Below are positions 7,344-16,984 of a DNA stretch of 50,208 nt, piece by piece. The stretch is taken from positions 1-50,208 of the forward strand of contig JAFAKE010000066.1 in NCBI GenBank assembly GCA_019235715.1. Reading direction: 5' to 3'. Made by a program: the position numbers and the translations under genes. The notes under the pieces are model-generated. The model ran no database searches and was not told the origin of the DNA. It saw nothing but the letters and a program-made list of their open reading frames with translations. This DNA is from Vulcanimicrobiota bacterium (GTDB taxonomy: Bacteria > Vulcanimicrobiota > Vulcanimicrobiia > Eremiobacterales > Eremiobacteraceae). Numbering within the stretch: position 1 is the stretch's first letter; every line of letters begins with the position of its first letter.

Positions 7344-9680
7344 ATGGGGTTGCCGATGGTTGTCCGCACGCAGCACATCGCGCTCATCATCGCCGCGGCG
7401 TGCGTCGCTGCGATCCTTGTCGCTCTTTTCGCCAGCGCACCGCGTGCGGCCGACGTCACCGCGCTGCCGAACGGCTGGCGCATCACGCCCGCCGGCTCGA
7501 CTATCGTGCCGCTGGGCACGCTGCCGCTGCGTATCGCTCAAAGCCCATACGGCCGTTGGCTCGCGATCTCCAATGCGGGCTATGGCGATTTGTCGCTGAC
7601 GATCGTCAATCAAGACGATGGCGCGATCGCCGACAGCAAGCCGATGGCTCATACGTTCTATGGCTTGGCGTTTTCGCCGACCGAGGACGCGCTCTACGCC
7701 TCCACCGCGTCAGACGGCGGCATCGCCCGATATCCATTCGACTCGGCGACCGGCAAACTCGGCGATCCGACGTATCTTCCGCTCGGGTCCGGCAAATTGT
7801 GGGTGAACGGCCTGGCCGTTTCACTTGACGGCTCGATCGTCTACGCGGCCGTGAGCGGCGCGAACGATCTGGTCGCCGTGCGCGCACGCTCCGGCGCGAT
7901 CGTCTTCGCTTCTGCGGTCGGCAACACGCCCTATGGCGTCGTCATGTCGAGCAACGGCGCGCGCGTCTACGTCTCGAACTGGGGCGGCTCGTCGATCAGC
8001 GTCGTCGATTCGAATAACGGCGCCATGCTCGGCACCATTGCGACCGATCCGCACCCGGGCGCACTGCTGATCGGCGCCGACGCGCGCACGCTGTACGTCG
8101 CATGTGCCAATGAGAACGTCGTCGACGTGATCGATACGCTCACCGGCAAGATGCGCGGCAAGATCGACGTCGCGCTGTATCCGAATTCGCCAGCCGGTTC
8201 GACGCCGGATGGGCTTGCGCTATCCGCCGACGGACGCACGCTGTACGTCGCCGACGCCGACAGCAACGCGGTCGTCGCCGTCGACGTCACCACGACGGCG
8301 CCCATCCTCTACGGAGCGATTCCGGTCGGCTGGTATCCCACGGATATCGCGATGTCCAAGGACGGGAAGCGGATGTACGTGCTCGACGGCAAGGGACTGT
8401 CGGGGCATGCGAATCCCGATTTCATGCACAGCTCGATCGTGCCGCGCGCGCAGTCGAAGCAGACGTACTATGCGCCGAACACCGCGACCGGCGATCTGGA
8501 AACGGTGACCGCGCTCTCGCGCAGCGCGTTGATCGGCGGGCTCGCCGTCGCCCGCGCGAACTCGCCGTTCAAGCCGCTCGTGCAGTCGTCAAGCTTACCG
8601 CCGTTCAAGCACGTCATCTACGTCATCAAAGAGAACCGCACGTACGACGAAGTGCTGGGCGACGACACGCGCGGTAACGGCAGCGAGTCGCTTGCCGTGT
8701 TCGGCCAGAAGGTCACGCCCAACATCCATCGCTTGGCAGACGACTTCGTGCTGCTCGACGCGTTCTACAGCGAAGGAACGGTGAGCGCAGACGGCCATGA
8801 GTGGGCGGACGGCGCGTACGCAGACGATTTCGTGCAGCGCATGTGGCCGGCAGACTATGCAGGCCGCGCCGACGGTTTTTATGATTACGCGAACCCGATC
8901 TTGCGTCCGAGCGCCGGCTACATCTGGGATCTCGCGATCAAGCGCGGCCTCACCGTGCGGCTCTACGGCGAGGGCGGCGTCGAAGGAAGCTCGCCCGCGC
9001 GCGGCCTTGATGCGGCCACCGGAGCGCTGCTCGATCCCGCCTATCGCCCATTCGATGTCACCTACTCGGATCAAGATCGCATTGTCGAGTGGCTGCGCGA
9101 GTTCCGCCAATTCGAGGCGTCCGGCCAACTGCCTAATCTCGAAGTGGTCTGGTTGCCGAGCGATCACACCGCGGCGATGCGCGCGGGCGCGCGCACGCCC
9201 TATGCGATGATCGCCGACAACGACTACGCGCTTGGCCGTATGATCGAAGCGCTCAGCCATAGCCGCTACTGGAAGGACACGCTGCTCGTGAGCATCGAGG
9301 ACGACGCGCAGGCGGGCCCCGACCACGTGAGCAACCAGCGCATCGAGGCGCTCGTGATCAGCGCGTACGCGAACCGCGGCATGGTCGACCACACGCACTA
9401 TACGACCTCGAGCGTGTTGCGCACGATCGAGCTAGCATTCGGATTGCCGCCCTTGAGCCAATTCGATGCATCCGCCACGCCGCTCTCCGGCGTCTTCACG
9501 CAATCGCCGGACCTGCGTCCGTGGCGCGCATCGCTGCCGAACATCAGTTTGACGACGATCAATCCGCCCAGCGCCGCCGCGCAAGCATCGGCGTCATTCG
9601 ACCTGAGCACTGCGGACGCGGTCGATCCCGATCAGTTCAACGCGGTGCTTGCCAAGTATCTCAAAGACGTGCGCATGTAA
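7344..9680 (+). CDS. Exported YncE-type beta-propeller fused to alkaline-phosphatase-superfamily phosphoesterase
   Basis: The protein has 778 residues. A signal or anchor helix (about residues 12-30) precedes a seven-blade-like YncE propeller (to about residue 390) with repeats of the form GRTLYVADADSNAVVAVDV. The C-terminal half has the phosphoesterase signature HVIYVIKENRTYDEVLGD near residue 420, then DAFYSEGTVSADGHEW and the late IEDDAQAGPDHVS motif containing metal-ligand candidates. This two-domain layout is known in bacterial proteins annotated as bifunctional YncE/alkaline phosphatase family. It probably acts outside the cytoplasmic membrane on phosphate or phospholipid substrates, but the specificity is not readable. 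ATG 7356 has a better GGGG ribosome site than ATG 7344 and may be the true start. Confidence 0.92.
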   Translation: MGLPMVVRTQHIALIIAAACVAAILVALFASAPRAADVTALPNGWRITPAGSTIVPLGTLPLRIAQSPYGRWLAISNAGYGDLSLTIVNQDDGAIADSKPMAHTFYGLAFSPTEDALYASTASDGGIARYPFDSATGKLGDPTYLPLGSGKLWVNGLAVSLDGSIVYAAVSGANDLVAVRARSGAIVFASAVGNTPYGVVMSSNGARVYVSNWGGSSISVVDSNNGAMLGTIATDPHPGALLIGADARTLYVACANENVVDVIDTLTGKMRGKIDVALYPNSPAGSTPDGLALSADGRTLYVADADSNAVVAVDVTTTAPILYGAIPVGWYPTDIAMSKDGKRMYVLDGKGLSGHANPDFMHSSIVPRAQSKQTYYAPNTATGDLETVTALSRSALIGGLAVARANSPFKPLVQSSSLPPFKHVIYVIKENRTYDEVLGDDTRGNGSESLAVFGQKVTPNIHRLADDFVLLDAFYSEGTVSADGHEWADGAYADDFVQRMWPADYAGRADGFYDYANPILRPSAGYIWDLAIKRGLTVRLYGEGGVEGSSPARGLDAATGALLDPAYRPFDVTYSDQDRIVEWLREFRQFEASGQLPNLEVVWLPSDHTAAMRAGARTPYAMIADNDYALGRMIEALSHSRYWKDTLLVSIEDDAQAGPDHVSNQRIEALVISAYANRGMVDHTHYTTSSVLRTIELAFGLPPLSQFDASATPLSGVFTQSPDLRPWRASLPNISLTTINPPSAAAQASASFDLSTADAVDPDQFNAVLAKYLKDVRM

Positions 9681-9701
9681 AGGCGGTTCTTAAGGCCGGC
9701 G

Positions 9702-10817
9702 TTATTCGCCGTCCAGATACGCAAGCTCGGGCTTCGCGCGCACGACGATCGAACCGAGCCCGTCGATCATCACCTTATCTGAATCCGGGTAATAGCACAC
9801 TTCGTCCGGGTCTGCCAGACCCAATAACAGAACGGTGCACGGCGCGTCCGATGTGTTCGCGAGCTGGTGTGCTCCCTGCGGGCCTGTCGGGAAGCAGATG
9901 AAGTCGCCGCGCCGGCACACGACATCGCCGCGCGGGGTGCGAATCGTCGCGCTGCCTTCCCACACGAAGAACATCTCTTCTTCGCGCGTGTGCATGTGCA
10001 CTGGGCAATAGCGGTCGCCAGGCTGCAGGGTTGCGATCCGATAGCCGAGCTTGCGCGCGCCGATGTAAAGCCCGATCTCGCGATCGGCGCCCGAAAAGCG
10101 CGTCCCTTTCTTGCTGGTCTCAGTGAATGTTTCCGGCGGCACATCGTCGATGTTGATGCGGTTGACGTACACGTCGCGCCGCGATTCCAAATAGCAGCCG
10201 ATGACCTCATCGGCGCCGTGGAGAATCGACATGCCGTCGCCGACCAGCAGCGCCTCGAGCTTCAACGCCCACAGCTTGCGCAGCGACAGCACTGCTTTGA
10301 TGGGATCGAGCAGTTTATCGTCGGCCAGCAGCCGCACGCTGCCCGCCGGATCGCCCCACAGCGCATCGCCGACGATCGCGGTCTTGTGCGCCGGCAGATA
10401 CAACGCGATCTCGCCCGGCGACTTGAGGCCTTCGAGTCCGACGACCCAGATGCCGGAGAAGTGCTCGCCGTGCGCCGCGTCGTGCTGCACGAACTGGCGC
10501 TCGCCTTCGCGCAGGATCAAATCGACGGGGCCCGTCAAGAGCGGCGCGTCGCGTTCGCTGGCGGCGATCTTCGCGCCGAAGAGCGCAGCGAGGTCGCGCG
10601 TGCGCCGCTCGTGATCGCGGTTGGTGACGACGATCCAGGCGACGCCGCCGCGCTCGCGCATCTGCGCCTCGTCCTGCGGCGTCCACGCGAGCGGATCCAC
10701 CACGATGTTGGCGCCCTCGCGTTCGAGGAAATGCGAATTGAAAAAGACGTTGCGGTCCGGCTGCCAGACCGACCACATGAAGATGCCGGGAATGGAGAGC
10801 GGCTGCACGGGGCGCAT
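9702..10817 (-). CDS. Metallo-beta-lactamase-fold-like / cupin fusion protein
   Basis: The protein has 371 residues in two parts. Residues 1 to about 230 read like a metallo-beta-lactamase fold. They have the strand-loop WIVVTNRDHERRTRDLAALF where HxHxDH normally sits, then HGEHFSGIWVVG and IVGDALWGDPAG. Only part of the metal-binding set remains (NRDHER), so zinc hydrolase activity is doubtful. Residues 250-371 are a cupin with the metal motif PVHMHTREEEMFFVWEG and the second motif GPQGAHQLANTS. The cupin could bind a metal and act as dioxygenase, isomerase or sensor. The gene is convergent with the phosphoesterase gene (21-base gap). The boundaries and fold of the first part are inferred. 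Confidence 0.8.
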   Translation of the reverse strand: MRPVQPLSIPGIFMWSVWQPDRNVFFNSHFLEREGANIVVDPLAWTPQDEAQMRERGGVAWIVVTNRDHERRTRDLAALFGAKIAASERDAPLLTGPVDLILREGERQFVQHDAAHGEHFSGIWVVGLEGLKSPGEIALYLPAHKTAIVGDALWGDPAGSVRLLADDKLLDPIKAVLSLRKLWALKLEALLVGDGMSILHGADEVIGCYLESRRDVYVNRINIDDVPPETFTETSKKGTRFSGADREIGLYIGARKLGYRIATLQPGDRYCPVHMHTREEEMFFVWEGSATIRTPRGDVVCRRGDFICFPTGPQGAHQLANTSDAPCTVLLLGLADPDEVCYYPDSDKVMIDGLGSIVVRAKPELAYLDGE

Positions 10818-10849
10818 GTGCGGTGCGCCCCGCGCTCAATCCTGTTGCG

Positions 10850-11752
10850 TTACCTGCCGCTGGTGAAGTCGGCCGGCGGCGGCACTTGCGTGTAACCTGC
10901 CGGGGGATCGAACGACGCCGGGTTATACTGCTGGTTCTCGAACTGCGTGACCTCTTCGTGAATCGTGAACTTCAGCCCGAGCACCATCGTCGTGTCTTGG
11001 ATCAGCGCAAAGCGATCCGTGCTGTGCGCTTTCCCGGTCGCCTGCACTTGGAACGTGCCGAGGCAGGGATTAGCTTGACCGTGACCTCCGCCTCCCGGCA
11101 TCTGCGGCATAGGCGGGGGTGCCGGCGGTTTCGGGAGGTTGCACGTGATCGTCACCGGATTGGCGACATACCACTCATCGTTGGTCATCGTTCCGATTTC
11201 GCCGTTGGGACACTGGCCTGTGCCGTTCGACGTTCCGGTGATCGTCTCGGTGACGTGATGCGCCGTCATGCCGAAGATCTGGCGCGTGTTCGGATCGTTG
11301 ACCGTGTTGACGCTGATCGTCACGCCGCCGCTGCCCTGGATCGGCGATCCCGACGGATTCGGCTGGTTTGGCGGAGGCGAATATTGCTTCATCTCTTGCT
11401 CCGCCTTGGCCACTGACGCGGCCATCGCAGCCTTGTACTGATCGAAGGTCATCACCCAGTAGGTCTTCTTGCCGTTGTCCGCGTTGATGATGCGCTTCGT
11501 GTCGCATTGCAAGATCTGCGTAGTGGTGTCGTTATCCGTGCGCATGCGCTGCGGACCGATGATGGTCGTTTCGTTTTGCGCTTTGGGATGGAAGAACATG
11601 GCCGCCGGACCCGCCATCTTCGTCGTCGTCGTCTTGGTCCAGGTGAGCTGCGTCGGCGGCGCGCCGGTCGCCAACAGCGGAATCGCCGCTGCGACGACGG
11701 CGGTGACGCCGGCTGCTAATGCGAAGTAAAGAGTCCGCCATCCGCGCTGCAT
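10850..11752 (-). CDS. Exported protein of unknown function
   Basis: This protein of 300 residues has an N-terminal signal sequence (RGWRTLYFALAAGVTAVVAA, cleavage near ATGAPP) and a mature part rich in Thr, Asn, Gln and Pro. It includes a proline/glycine linker (KPPAPPPMPQMPGGGG). The segment TKMAGPAAMFFHPKAQNETT followed by a 'readout' strand KRIINADNGKKTYWVMTFDQ resembles DUF4412-type periplasmic proteins, but I cannot confirm that. The start is ATG 11752, because GGAGG lies eight bases upstream; more distal in-frame starts read Arg-rich non-protein sequence. It lies 32 bases upstream of the cupin fusion on the same strand and may be cotranscribed with it. Confidence 0.82.
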   Translation of the reverse strand: MQRGWRTLYFALAAGVTAVVAAAIPLLATGAPPTQLTWTKTTTTKMAGPAAMFFHPKAQNETTIIGPQRMRTDNDTTTQILQCDTKRIINADNGKKTYWVMTFDQYKAAMAASVAKAEQEMKQYSPPPNQPNPSGSPIQGSGGVTISVNTVNDPNTRQIFGMTAHHVTETITGTSNGTGQCPNGEIGTMTNDEWYVANPVTITCNLPKPPAPPPMPQMPGGGGHGQANPCLGTFQVQATGKAHSTDRFALIQDTTMVLGLKFTIHEEVTQFENQQYNPASFDPPAGYTQVPPPADFTSGR

Positions 11753-12060
11753 GATGCGATCCTCCATCGAAACGGAAATGCCGGCAGCGTCCCAGGGGTA
11801 CGCGCTGACGCCTCTGCGTTCGGCTTCACTCGCGTCGCGCCCTCGCGCGCCCTTTTGTCGCCCGCGCATGCGAGCCGCTTGGCCGCCGCGTCCAGCGCGG
11901 CGACGAGCGTTCGGCCGCGCAATCGGCAACGCGCGGCGCAAATCCTTCAACTCCAAGATGACGGGACTTGGATTTCGCGCGCAGCGCAGCGACCGCACGC
12001 GCGAATCTCAGGAGACGGTTGAGCGGGAGGCATAGAACCCGCGGCGAATTGGAAACAAGT
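11753..12060. other. Divergent intergenic region, 308 bases
   Basis: This gap separates the exported unknown (minus) from the SWIM-SNF2 helicase (plus). It holds the GGAGG ribosome site of the minus gene at its left end and GGAAACAAGT before the helicase ATG at its right end. An imperfect dyad pairs CGCAAATCC near 11937 with GGATTTCGCG near 11970. I see no convincing coding sequence and no clear sigma-70 boxes. Confidence 0.5.
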
Positions 12061-15000
12061 ATGGCTGTCCGCGCTTCTACCAAGTCCGCACAACCTGTCA
12101 TGCTTCGTTTTGAAGAGGGCGTCGCGCCCGACCGTGGCGGACCGCCGCTCGGAGCCTGGCAGTCGCACATACCGGCACAGACAGCCATCGACGGCACGTT
12201 CCCGAAGACGATCATCGCGCAGGGCCTTGCAGCGTTTCAACGCAGCAAGGTCCGTTCTTTGAATCTGCGCCGCAATGACATCGTCGGCACCGTCGCCGAC
12301 ACCGAGACGCACACGACGACGCTGACGCGCGATGCATCGCGCCTTCCTTTAGGTATGCGCTGCAATTGCACGTGCCGCTACGGCTACGACTGCAAGCACG
12401 CGGTCGCCGCGCTGTACACGTTGATCGAGCTGTCGACGCGCGACGTCGAAACTCCGGCTGCCCCTGCCGTGCCCGCGCCCGCCGTCGCTGGAAACGGGCA
12501 CAGCGCCGGCCCCGCGAAGACTTCGACGAACGGCGAACAGCACAGCAACGGGGCGGCCGCTTCCGCGCCCGCGCGCTCCGATCTCGTCGACCTGCTCACG
12601 CCGCATCACGAAAGCGTCACGCCGCGGCGCCGGCTGTGGGTCGTCGCCGGCTTCGACGAACGCCTCGGCGTGTTCTATGCTCGCTTGTGCCTGGATGCGC
12701 CCAAACTGCACGGCGTGGCGCGCACGCATGCGGACCTGCAACAATTGTATCGCACGACGCGCCAAGCCAATCTCACGGGCGAGGAATGGGATCGCCATGA
12801 CTCCGCGCTCTTGGCCGACGCGACGCTCGGCTCGATGTTCGGCACGCCGGCCGATTATGCGCTTGCACGCGCCACGAGCGAACAGACCAAAGCGCTGACC
12901 AACAACTTCGCGCAGTTGCTGCTGCGGTTGATCGCGCATCCGCGCGTGCGCTACGACGATCATCTCGGTGCCCATCCGTCAGAGATGCCGGCGGTGCGCA
13001 TCGCGCTCGCTCCGCTGCGCCTGCGTCTGTCCGGCACGCGTGACGAGCACGGCGATCTCGAGCTGGGCGGCATCTTCGTGCGCCCTGACGGCTCGACCGT
13101 CGACGTTGCGGCCGTGCGGCCGATCGACGGTACGCCCGCGTGGCTCTTCGACGGTGGCACGTTTTATTTGCACGACGGCAGCTTCAGCCCGCGTATCGTC
13201 GAGCGGCTCGCTGGGGGCAGCGCGCGCATCACGGCGAGCGAGATTCCCGTCTTCTTGGAGCGCGCGCACCGCTTTCTCGACCGCGATACCGCGGCGGCCC
13301 TTATGGTATTGCCCGACGACATGTCGCTGCAGTCGCTCGTGCGCTTGCGCTGGCAGGGCGACGGCATCACCGTCGAAGCGTCGGTCGAAGACGCGCGCAG
13401 CGGCGCGAACTGGCGGGTGACGCCGCAGGATTTCAATCCGCTGCAGCGCGTTGACAGCGGCAAGAAAGGCGCCGAAGCGCGCTATGCGTACTGCGCGCCC
13501 GAGATCGCGCAGCGTCTGCGCAGCCGCATCGAAGGCGCCGGCTGCCGGCCGGCGCGCGACGTATACGAGCAGTTGGCGGCACAGCATCCGGACGAGACGG
13601 TGCCGCAGTACGACGAGACAGCGTGGCGCATCGAGCCGACGGATGCCGCGTATCAATTCGGCACCGAGACGCTTCCCGCGTGGCGCGCTGACTATCAGCT
13701 CGACATGGACGAGACCGTCAAGTCGCTGGCGGAAGGCCCCAAAGTGCTGCAGGTCTCCGTCACCGTCGACAGCGACGCCGAGAAGAGCGCGCACAAGAAC
13801 AAGATGAGCAAGGGAGCAGCGAACCTGTTCGGGCCGATCGACTGGCTCGAGATATCGGTCGAGCTGCTTCTCGATGGGCAGAAACTCTCGCCTGACGACA
13901 TCAAAGCGCTGTGGCAGAGCACCGGCCGCTATCACCGGCTCTCGGACGGCCAGTTCATCGATCTCTCGTCGTTCGCGCTGCTGCGCGAAGCGACCGGCGG
14001 TTTTGGCGGCGGACTCGAGCGCGGCGGCACCGCGCGCTTGTCGGCCGCGCAGATGCTGTCCGTCTACGACGATCTTGCCAAGGCCTGCGGCGACTCGCAG
14101 CTCCCCGACCAACTGCGCGAGCTGCGCGAAGCGGTGCGCAACTTCTCCGGGATCGAGGAATGCGATCCGCCCAAGCACCTGGCAAAGATCTTGCGGCCTT
14201 ATCAGCGGCGCGGATTAGACTTTCTCGCGTATCTCGGCCGGTACGCATTCGGCGGCATCTTGGCCGACGACATGGGCCTCGGAAAGACGCTGCAAGTGCT
14301 TTCGTATTTGGAACGCGAGCGCCAAGGACGCGGCAGCGCGCCAAATCTCATCGTCTGCCCAACGTCGGTCACGCACACCTGGGTCGGCGAAGTCGCGCGC
14401 TTCACGCCCGAGCTCAAAGTCCAGCTGTTGTCTGCCGGCTCGGGCCGTGAAGACGTCTATCACAGCGCCGACAAATACGATTTGCTCGTCACATCATACG
14501 CGCTGGCGCGGCGCGATGCGGAGAGTTTGGCGAAGATCCCATTCCGAACGGTCGTGCTCGACGAAGCGCAGCAGATCAAGAATCCGCAAGCCAAGATCTC
14601 GCAGGTCATCAAGTCGCTGCAATCGGCGCAGCGTCTTGCGCTGACCGGCACGCCGATCGAGAACTCGGTGCTCGACCTGTGGTCGATCATGGACTTCGTC
14701 ATGCCGGGTCTGCTCGGCAACGAGAGCCACTTCCGCGGCACGTTCGAAACCCCGATCATGCGCGACGGCGATGCCGAAAAACAGCAACGGCTGGCCAAAC
14801 GCGTGCAGCCCTTCATGATCCGCCGCCTCAAGCAGCAGGTCGCCGCCGATCTGCCCTCGCGCACCGAGCAGACCATCGAGTGCGAGATGACGCAGTCGCA
14901 GCGCAAGGCGTATAAGGAAGTCGTCCTGCGCGCGCGGCGCGAGATCATGCGCGAAGTGGACGAGCACGGCATCGGGCGCGCGCAGCTTTCGATACTCGCC

Positions 15001-15594
15001 GCGCTCACGAAGCTGCGCCAGATCTGCAATCACCCCGGACTTGTCGGCGAGCATTGGCGCGAGGATGAAGATGCGTCCGGCAAGTTCTCGGCGTTCCTCG
15101 AGCTCGTCGAATCGATCGTCGAATCCGGGCACCGCGTTCTCGTGTTCTCGTCGTTCACCGAGATGCTCGGCATCATCCGCGAAGCGTTCGATGGACGCCA
15201 GCTGGCATATTCGTACCTCGACGGCACGACGAAGAACCGCGCCAAGGTGCTAGAGGATTTCAAGCGCGAGGATGGACCGCCGGTGTTCCTCATGAGCCTC
15301 AAGGCGGGCGGCGTCGGTCTTACCGTCACCGAAGCCGACTACGTCGTGCTGTACGACCCGTGGTGGAATCCCGCGATCGAGCGTCAGGCGATCGACCGCA
15401 CGCATCGCATCGGGCAGACCAAACCGGTCACGGCGTATCGCTTGGTGACGATCGGCTCGGTCGAGCAAAAGATCCAAGCGCTGCAGCAGCGCAAGCAGGC
15501 GCTCGCGGACTCCGTCGTCGCCAGCGACGCGGCGTTCGCCAAGAGCCTGACGCGCGAAGACCTGGACGATCTCTTCTCCGCCGTCACGGAGTAA
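12061..15594 (+). CDS. SWIM zinc-finger SNF2-family helicase
   Basis: The protein has 1177 residues. A SWIM finger (C103, C105, C111, H113 in CNCTCRYGYDCKH) is followed by a Pro/Ala/Asn-rich linker (about 135-180) and a long middle region. The C-terminal SNF2 motor has Walker A (DDMGLGKT, K742), motif II as DEAQ (D834-Q837), the TGTPIEN motif and the motif V/VI block around DPWWNPAIERQAIDRTHRIG. The domain order matches bacterial SWIM/SNF2 proteins of the RapA/HepA superfamily, which translocate on DNA and remodel nucleoprotein or RNA polymerase complexes. The start ATG 12061 has GGAAACAAGT upstream; an in-frame ATG at 11968 would add 31 Arg-rich residues. The PLP decarboxylase follows after seven bases. 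Confidence 0.95.
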   Translation: MAVRASTKSAQPVMLRFEEGVAPDRGGPPLGAWQSHIPAQTAIDGTFPKTIIAQGLAAFQRSKVRSLNLRRNDIVGTVADTETHTTTLTRDASRLPLGMRCNCTCRYGYDCKHAVAALYTLIELSTRDVETPAAPAVPAPAVAGNGHSAGPAKTSTNGEQHSNGAAASAPARSDLVDLLTPHHESVTPRRRLWVVAGFDERLGVFYARLCLDAPKLHGVARTHADLQQLYRTTRQANLTGEEWDRHDSALLADATLGSMFGTPADYALARATSEQTKALTNNFAQLLLRLIAHPRVRYDDHLGAHPSEMPAVRIALAPLRLRLSGTRDEHGDLELGGIFVRPDGSTVDVAAVRPIDGTPAWLFDGGTFYLHDGSFSPRIVERLAGGSARITASEIPVFLERAHRFLDRDTAAALMVLPDDMSLQSLVRLRWQGDGITVEASVEDARSGANWRVTPQDFNPLQRVDSGKKGAEARYAYCAPEIAQRLRSRIEGAGCRPARDVYEQLAAQHPDETVPQYDETAWRIEPTDAAYQFGTETLPAWRADYQLDMDETVKSLAEGPKVLQVSVTVDSDAEKSAHKNKMSKGAANLFGPIDWLEISVELLLDGQKLSPDDIKALWQSTGRYHRLSDGQFIDLSSFALLREATGGFGGGLERGGTARLSAAQMLSVYDDLAKACGDSQLPDQLRELREAVRNFSGIEECDPPKHLAKILRPYQRRGLDFLAYLGRYAFGGILADDMGLGKTLQVLSYLERERQGRGSAPNLIVCPTSVTHTWVGEVARFTPELKVQLLSAGSGREDVYHSADKYDLLVTSYALARRDAESLAKIPFRTVVLDEAQQIKNPQAKISQVIKSLQSAQRLALTGTPIENSVLDLWSIMDFVMPGLLGNESHFRGTFETPIMRDGDAEKQQRLAKRVQPFMIRRLKQQVAADLPSRTEQTIECEMTQSQRKAYKEVVLRARREIMREVDEHGIGRAQLSILAALTKLRQICNHPGLVGEHWREDEDASGKFSAFLELVESIVESGHRVLVFSSFTEMLGIIREAFDGRQLAYSYLDGTTKNRAKVLEDFKREDGPPVFLMSLKAGGVGLTVTEADYVVLYDPWWNPAIERQAIDRTHRIGQTKPVTAYRLVTIGSVEQKIQALQQRKQALADSVVASDAAFAKSLTREDLDDLFSAVTE

Positions 15595-15601
15595 AAGCGC
15601 C

Positions 15602-16984
15602 GTGGAGCGCGACGAGCAGCTCCAAGACCTGATCCGCCGTGGGCTCGATGGCATTGCCGGTTGGGAGCAGCAATGGCGGCCCTTCGAGCGCGCGCCGGCG
15701 CTCGACGTCGATGCGCAAGCCGCGCGTGCGGCGATCGACGAGCTGGCCAGGCGCCTGCACAACAATTATCCCTTCTTCCATTCCGACTATGCCGGCCAGA
15801 TGCTCAAGCCGCCGCATGAGGTGGCGCTCGCCGCGTATGTGACCGCCGCGCGCATCAACCCGAATAACCACGCGCTGGACGGCGGACCGGCGACTGCGGC
15901 GCTGGAGCACGAGGCGGTCGCCGAGCTTGCGCACATGTTCGGCTATCGCGAATATCTCGGCCATCTGACAAGCTCGGGCACCGTCGCGAATCTCGAAGCG
16001 TTGTGGGTCGCATCGCGGCTCAAACCCGAAACGCGCATCGCGTTCTCGAGCGAAGCGCATTACACGCAGGCGCGCATGTGCGACGTCATCGGCGCGCGGA
16101 CCACGCTGATCCCGGTCGACGCACGCGGCAGAATGGACCTGGATGCCCTCGCGCGCTGCGGCGGCGAGGTCGGCACGGTTGTCGTGACGCCCGGCACGAC
16201 TGCGGCAGGCGCAGTCGATGCGGTCGACGCCGTTGTGGCGCTGGCACGCGAACGCGGCTGGCGCGTCCATGCGGACGCGTCGTACGGCGGTTTTTTCTCG
16301 CTCATCGCCAACGAGCCGGCGGCGCGCCTCGACGCCGGCGCGTGGGCGGCGATCAAAGACTGCGATTCGGTCGCGATCGATCCGCACAAGCACGGTCTGC
16401 AGCCATACGGCTGCGGCTGCGTGCTCTTCGCCGATCCGCGCGTCGGCGCGCTCTACAAGCACGATTCGCCGTACACGTATTTCTCGTCCGGCGATCTTCA
16501 TCTCGGTGAGATCAGTCTCGAGTGCTCGCGCGCGGGCGCTGCAGCGGCGGCGCTTTGGACCACGTTGCGCGTGCTGCCATTGCGCCCCGATAAGGGACTT
16601 GGCCCGATACTGCTCGCCTGCCGCCTGGCGGCGCTTGCGGCACACGCGCGCGCGCAGCGCGGCGGTCTGCTGACGCCGGTGATCGCGCCTGCGCTCGACA
16701 TCATCGCTCTTGCGCCGCTGCGCGCCGGCGAGCGCGCGAGCGCGCGCGCGATCTCGCAACGCACCGAGATGCTCTTCAGCGCGCTGATGGCGGATCAGCA
16801 GCGGCCGTTTTACATCGCCAAATGGCGCGTCGCCAAAGCGCTCGGCCTGCTCGCGCTGCCCGACGTCGAATGGGATGATGACGGATGCACCGTCGTGCGC
16901 TGCGCGCTCATGAAGCCGGAGCACGGCGCCATCGTGAACGACCTGATCGAAGCGCTCGAACGCTGGCCCTTACTTCGCGCCTAA
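15602..16984 (+). CDS. Group II PLP-dependent decarboxylase
   Basis: The protein has 460 residues, starting at GTG seven bases after the helicase stop. The PLP lysine is K263 in DPHKHG, preceded by VHADASYGGF (Asp for the pyridine nitrogen) and the phosphate-binding stretch HLTSSGTVANLEAL. The fold and motifs are those of the glutamate/diaminobutyrate/aromatic amino acid decarboxylase family. The region PNNHALDGGPATAALEHEAV is the usual entry motif. Substrate specificity cannot be assigned; aspartate, 2,4-diaminobutyrate and aromatic amino acids are all candidates. The last 15 bases overlap the convergent gene 16970-17434. Cotranscription with a helicase has no obvious functional logic. Confidence 0.92.
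   Translation: MERDEQLQDLIRRGLDGIAGWEQQWRPFERAPALDVDAQAARAAIDELARRLHNNYPFFHSDYAGQMLKPPHEVALAAYVTAARINPNNHALDGGPATAALEHEAVAELAHMFGYREYLGHLTSSGTVANLEALWVASRLKPETRIAFSSEAHYTQARMCDVIGARTTLIPVDARGRMDLDALARCGGEVGTVVVTPGTTAAGAVDAVDAVVALARERGWRVHADASYGGFFSLIANEPAARLDAGAWAAIKDCDSVAIDPHKHGLQPYGCGCVLFADPRVGALYKHDSPYTYFSSGDLHLGEISLECSRAGAAAAALWTTLRVLPLRPDKGLGPILLACRLAALAAHARAQRGGLLTPVIAPALDIIALAPLRAGERASARAISQRTEMLFSALMADQQRPFYIAKWRVAKALGLLALPDVEWDDDGCTVVRCALMKPEHGAIVNDLIEALERWPLLRA

Noticed and set aside
12979-14178. 399-codon minus-strand frame opposite the helicase
   Set aside because: No recognisable motif, and it lies wholly within the SNF2 gene.
16725-16760. Alternating CG run as a functional element
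   Set aside because: It lies inside the decarboxylase coding sequence and reflects Ala/Arg codon choice; similar runs occur elsewhere, for example near 40320.
15584-16924. 446-codon minus-strand frame opposite the PLP decarboxylase
   Set aside because: The plus-strand decarboxylase motifs are intact; the antisense frame is Arg/Ala-rich without domains.
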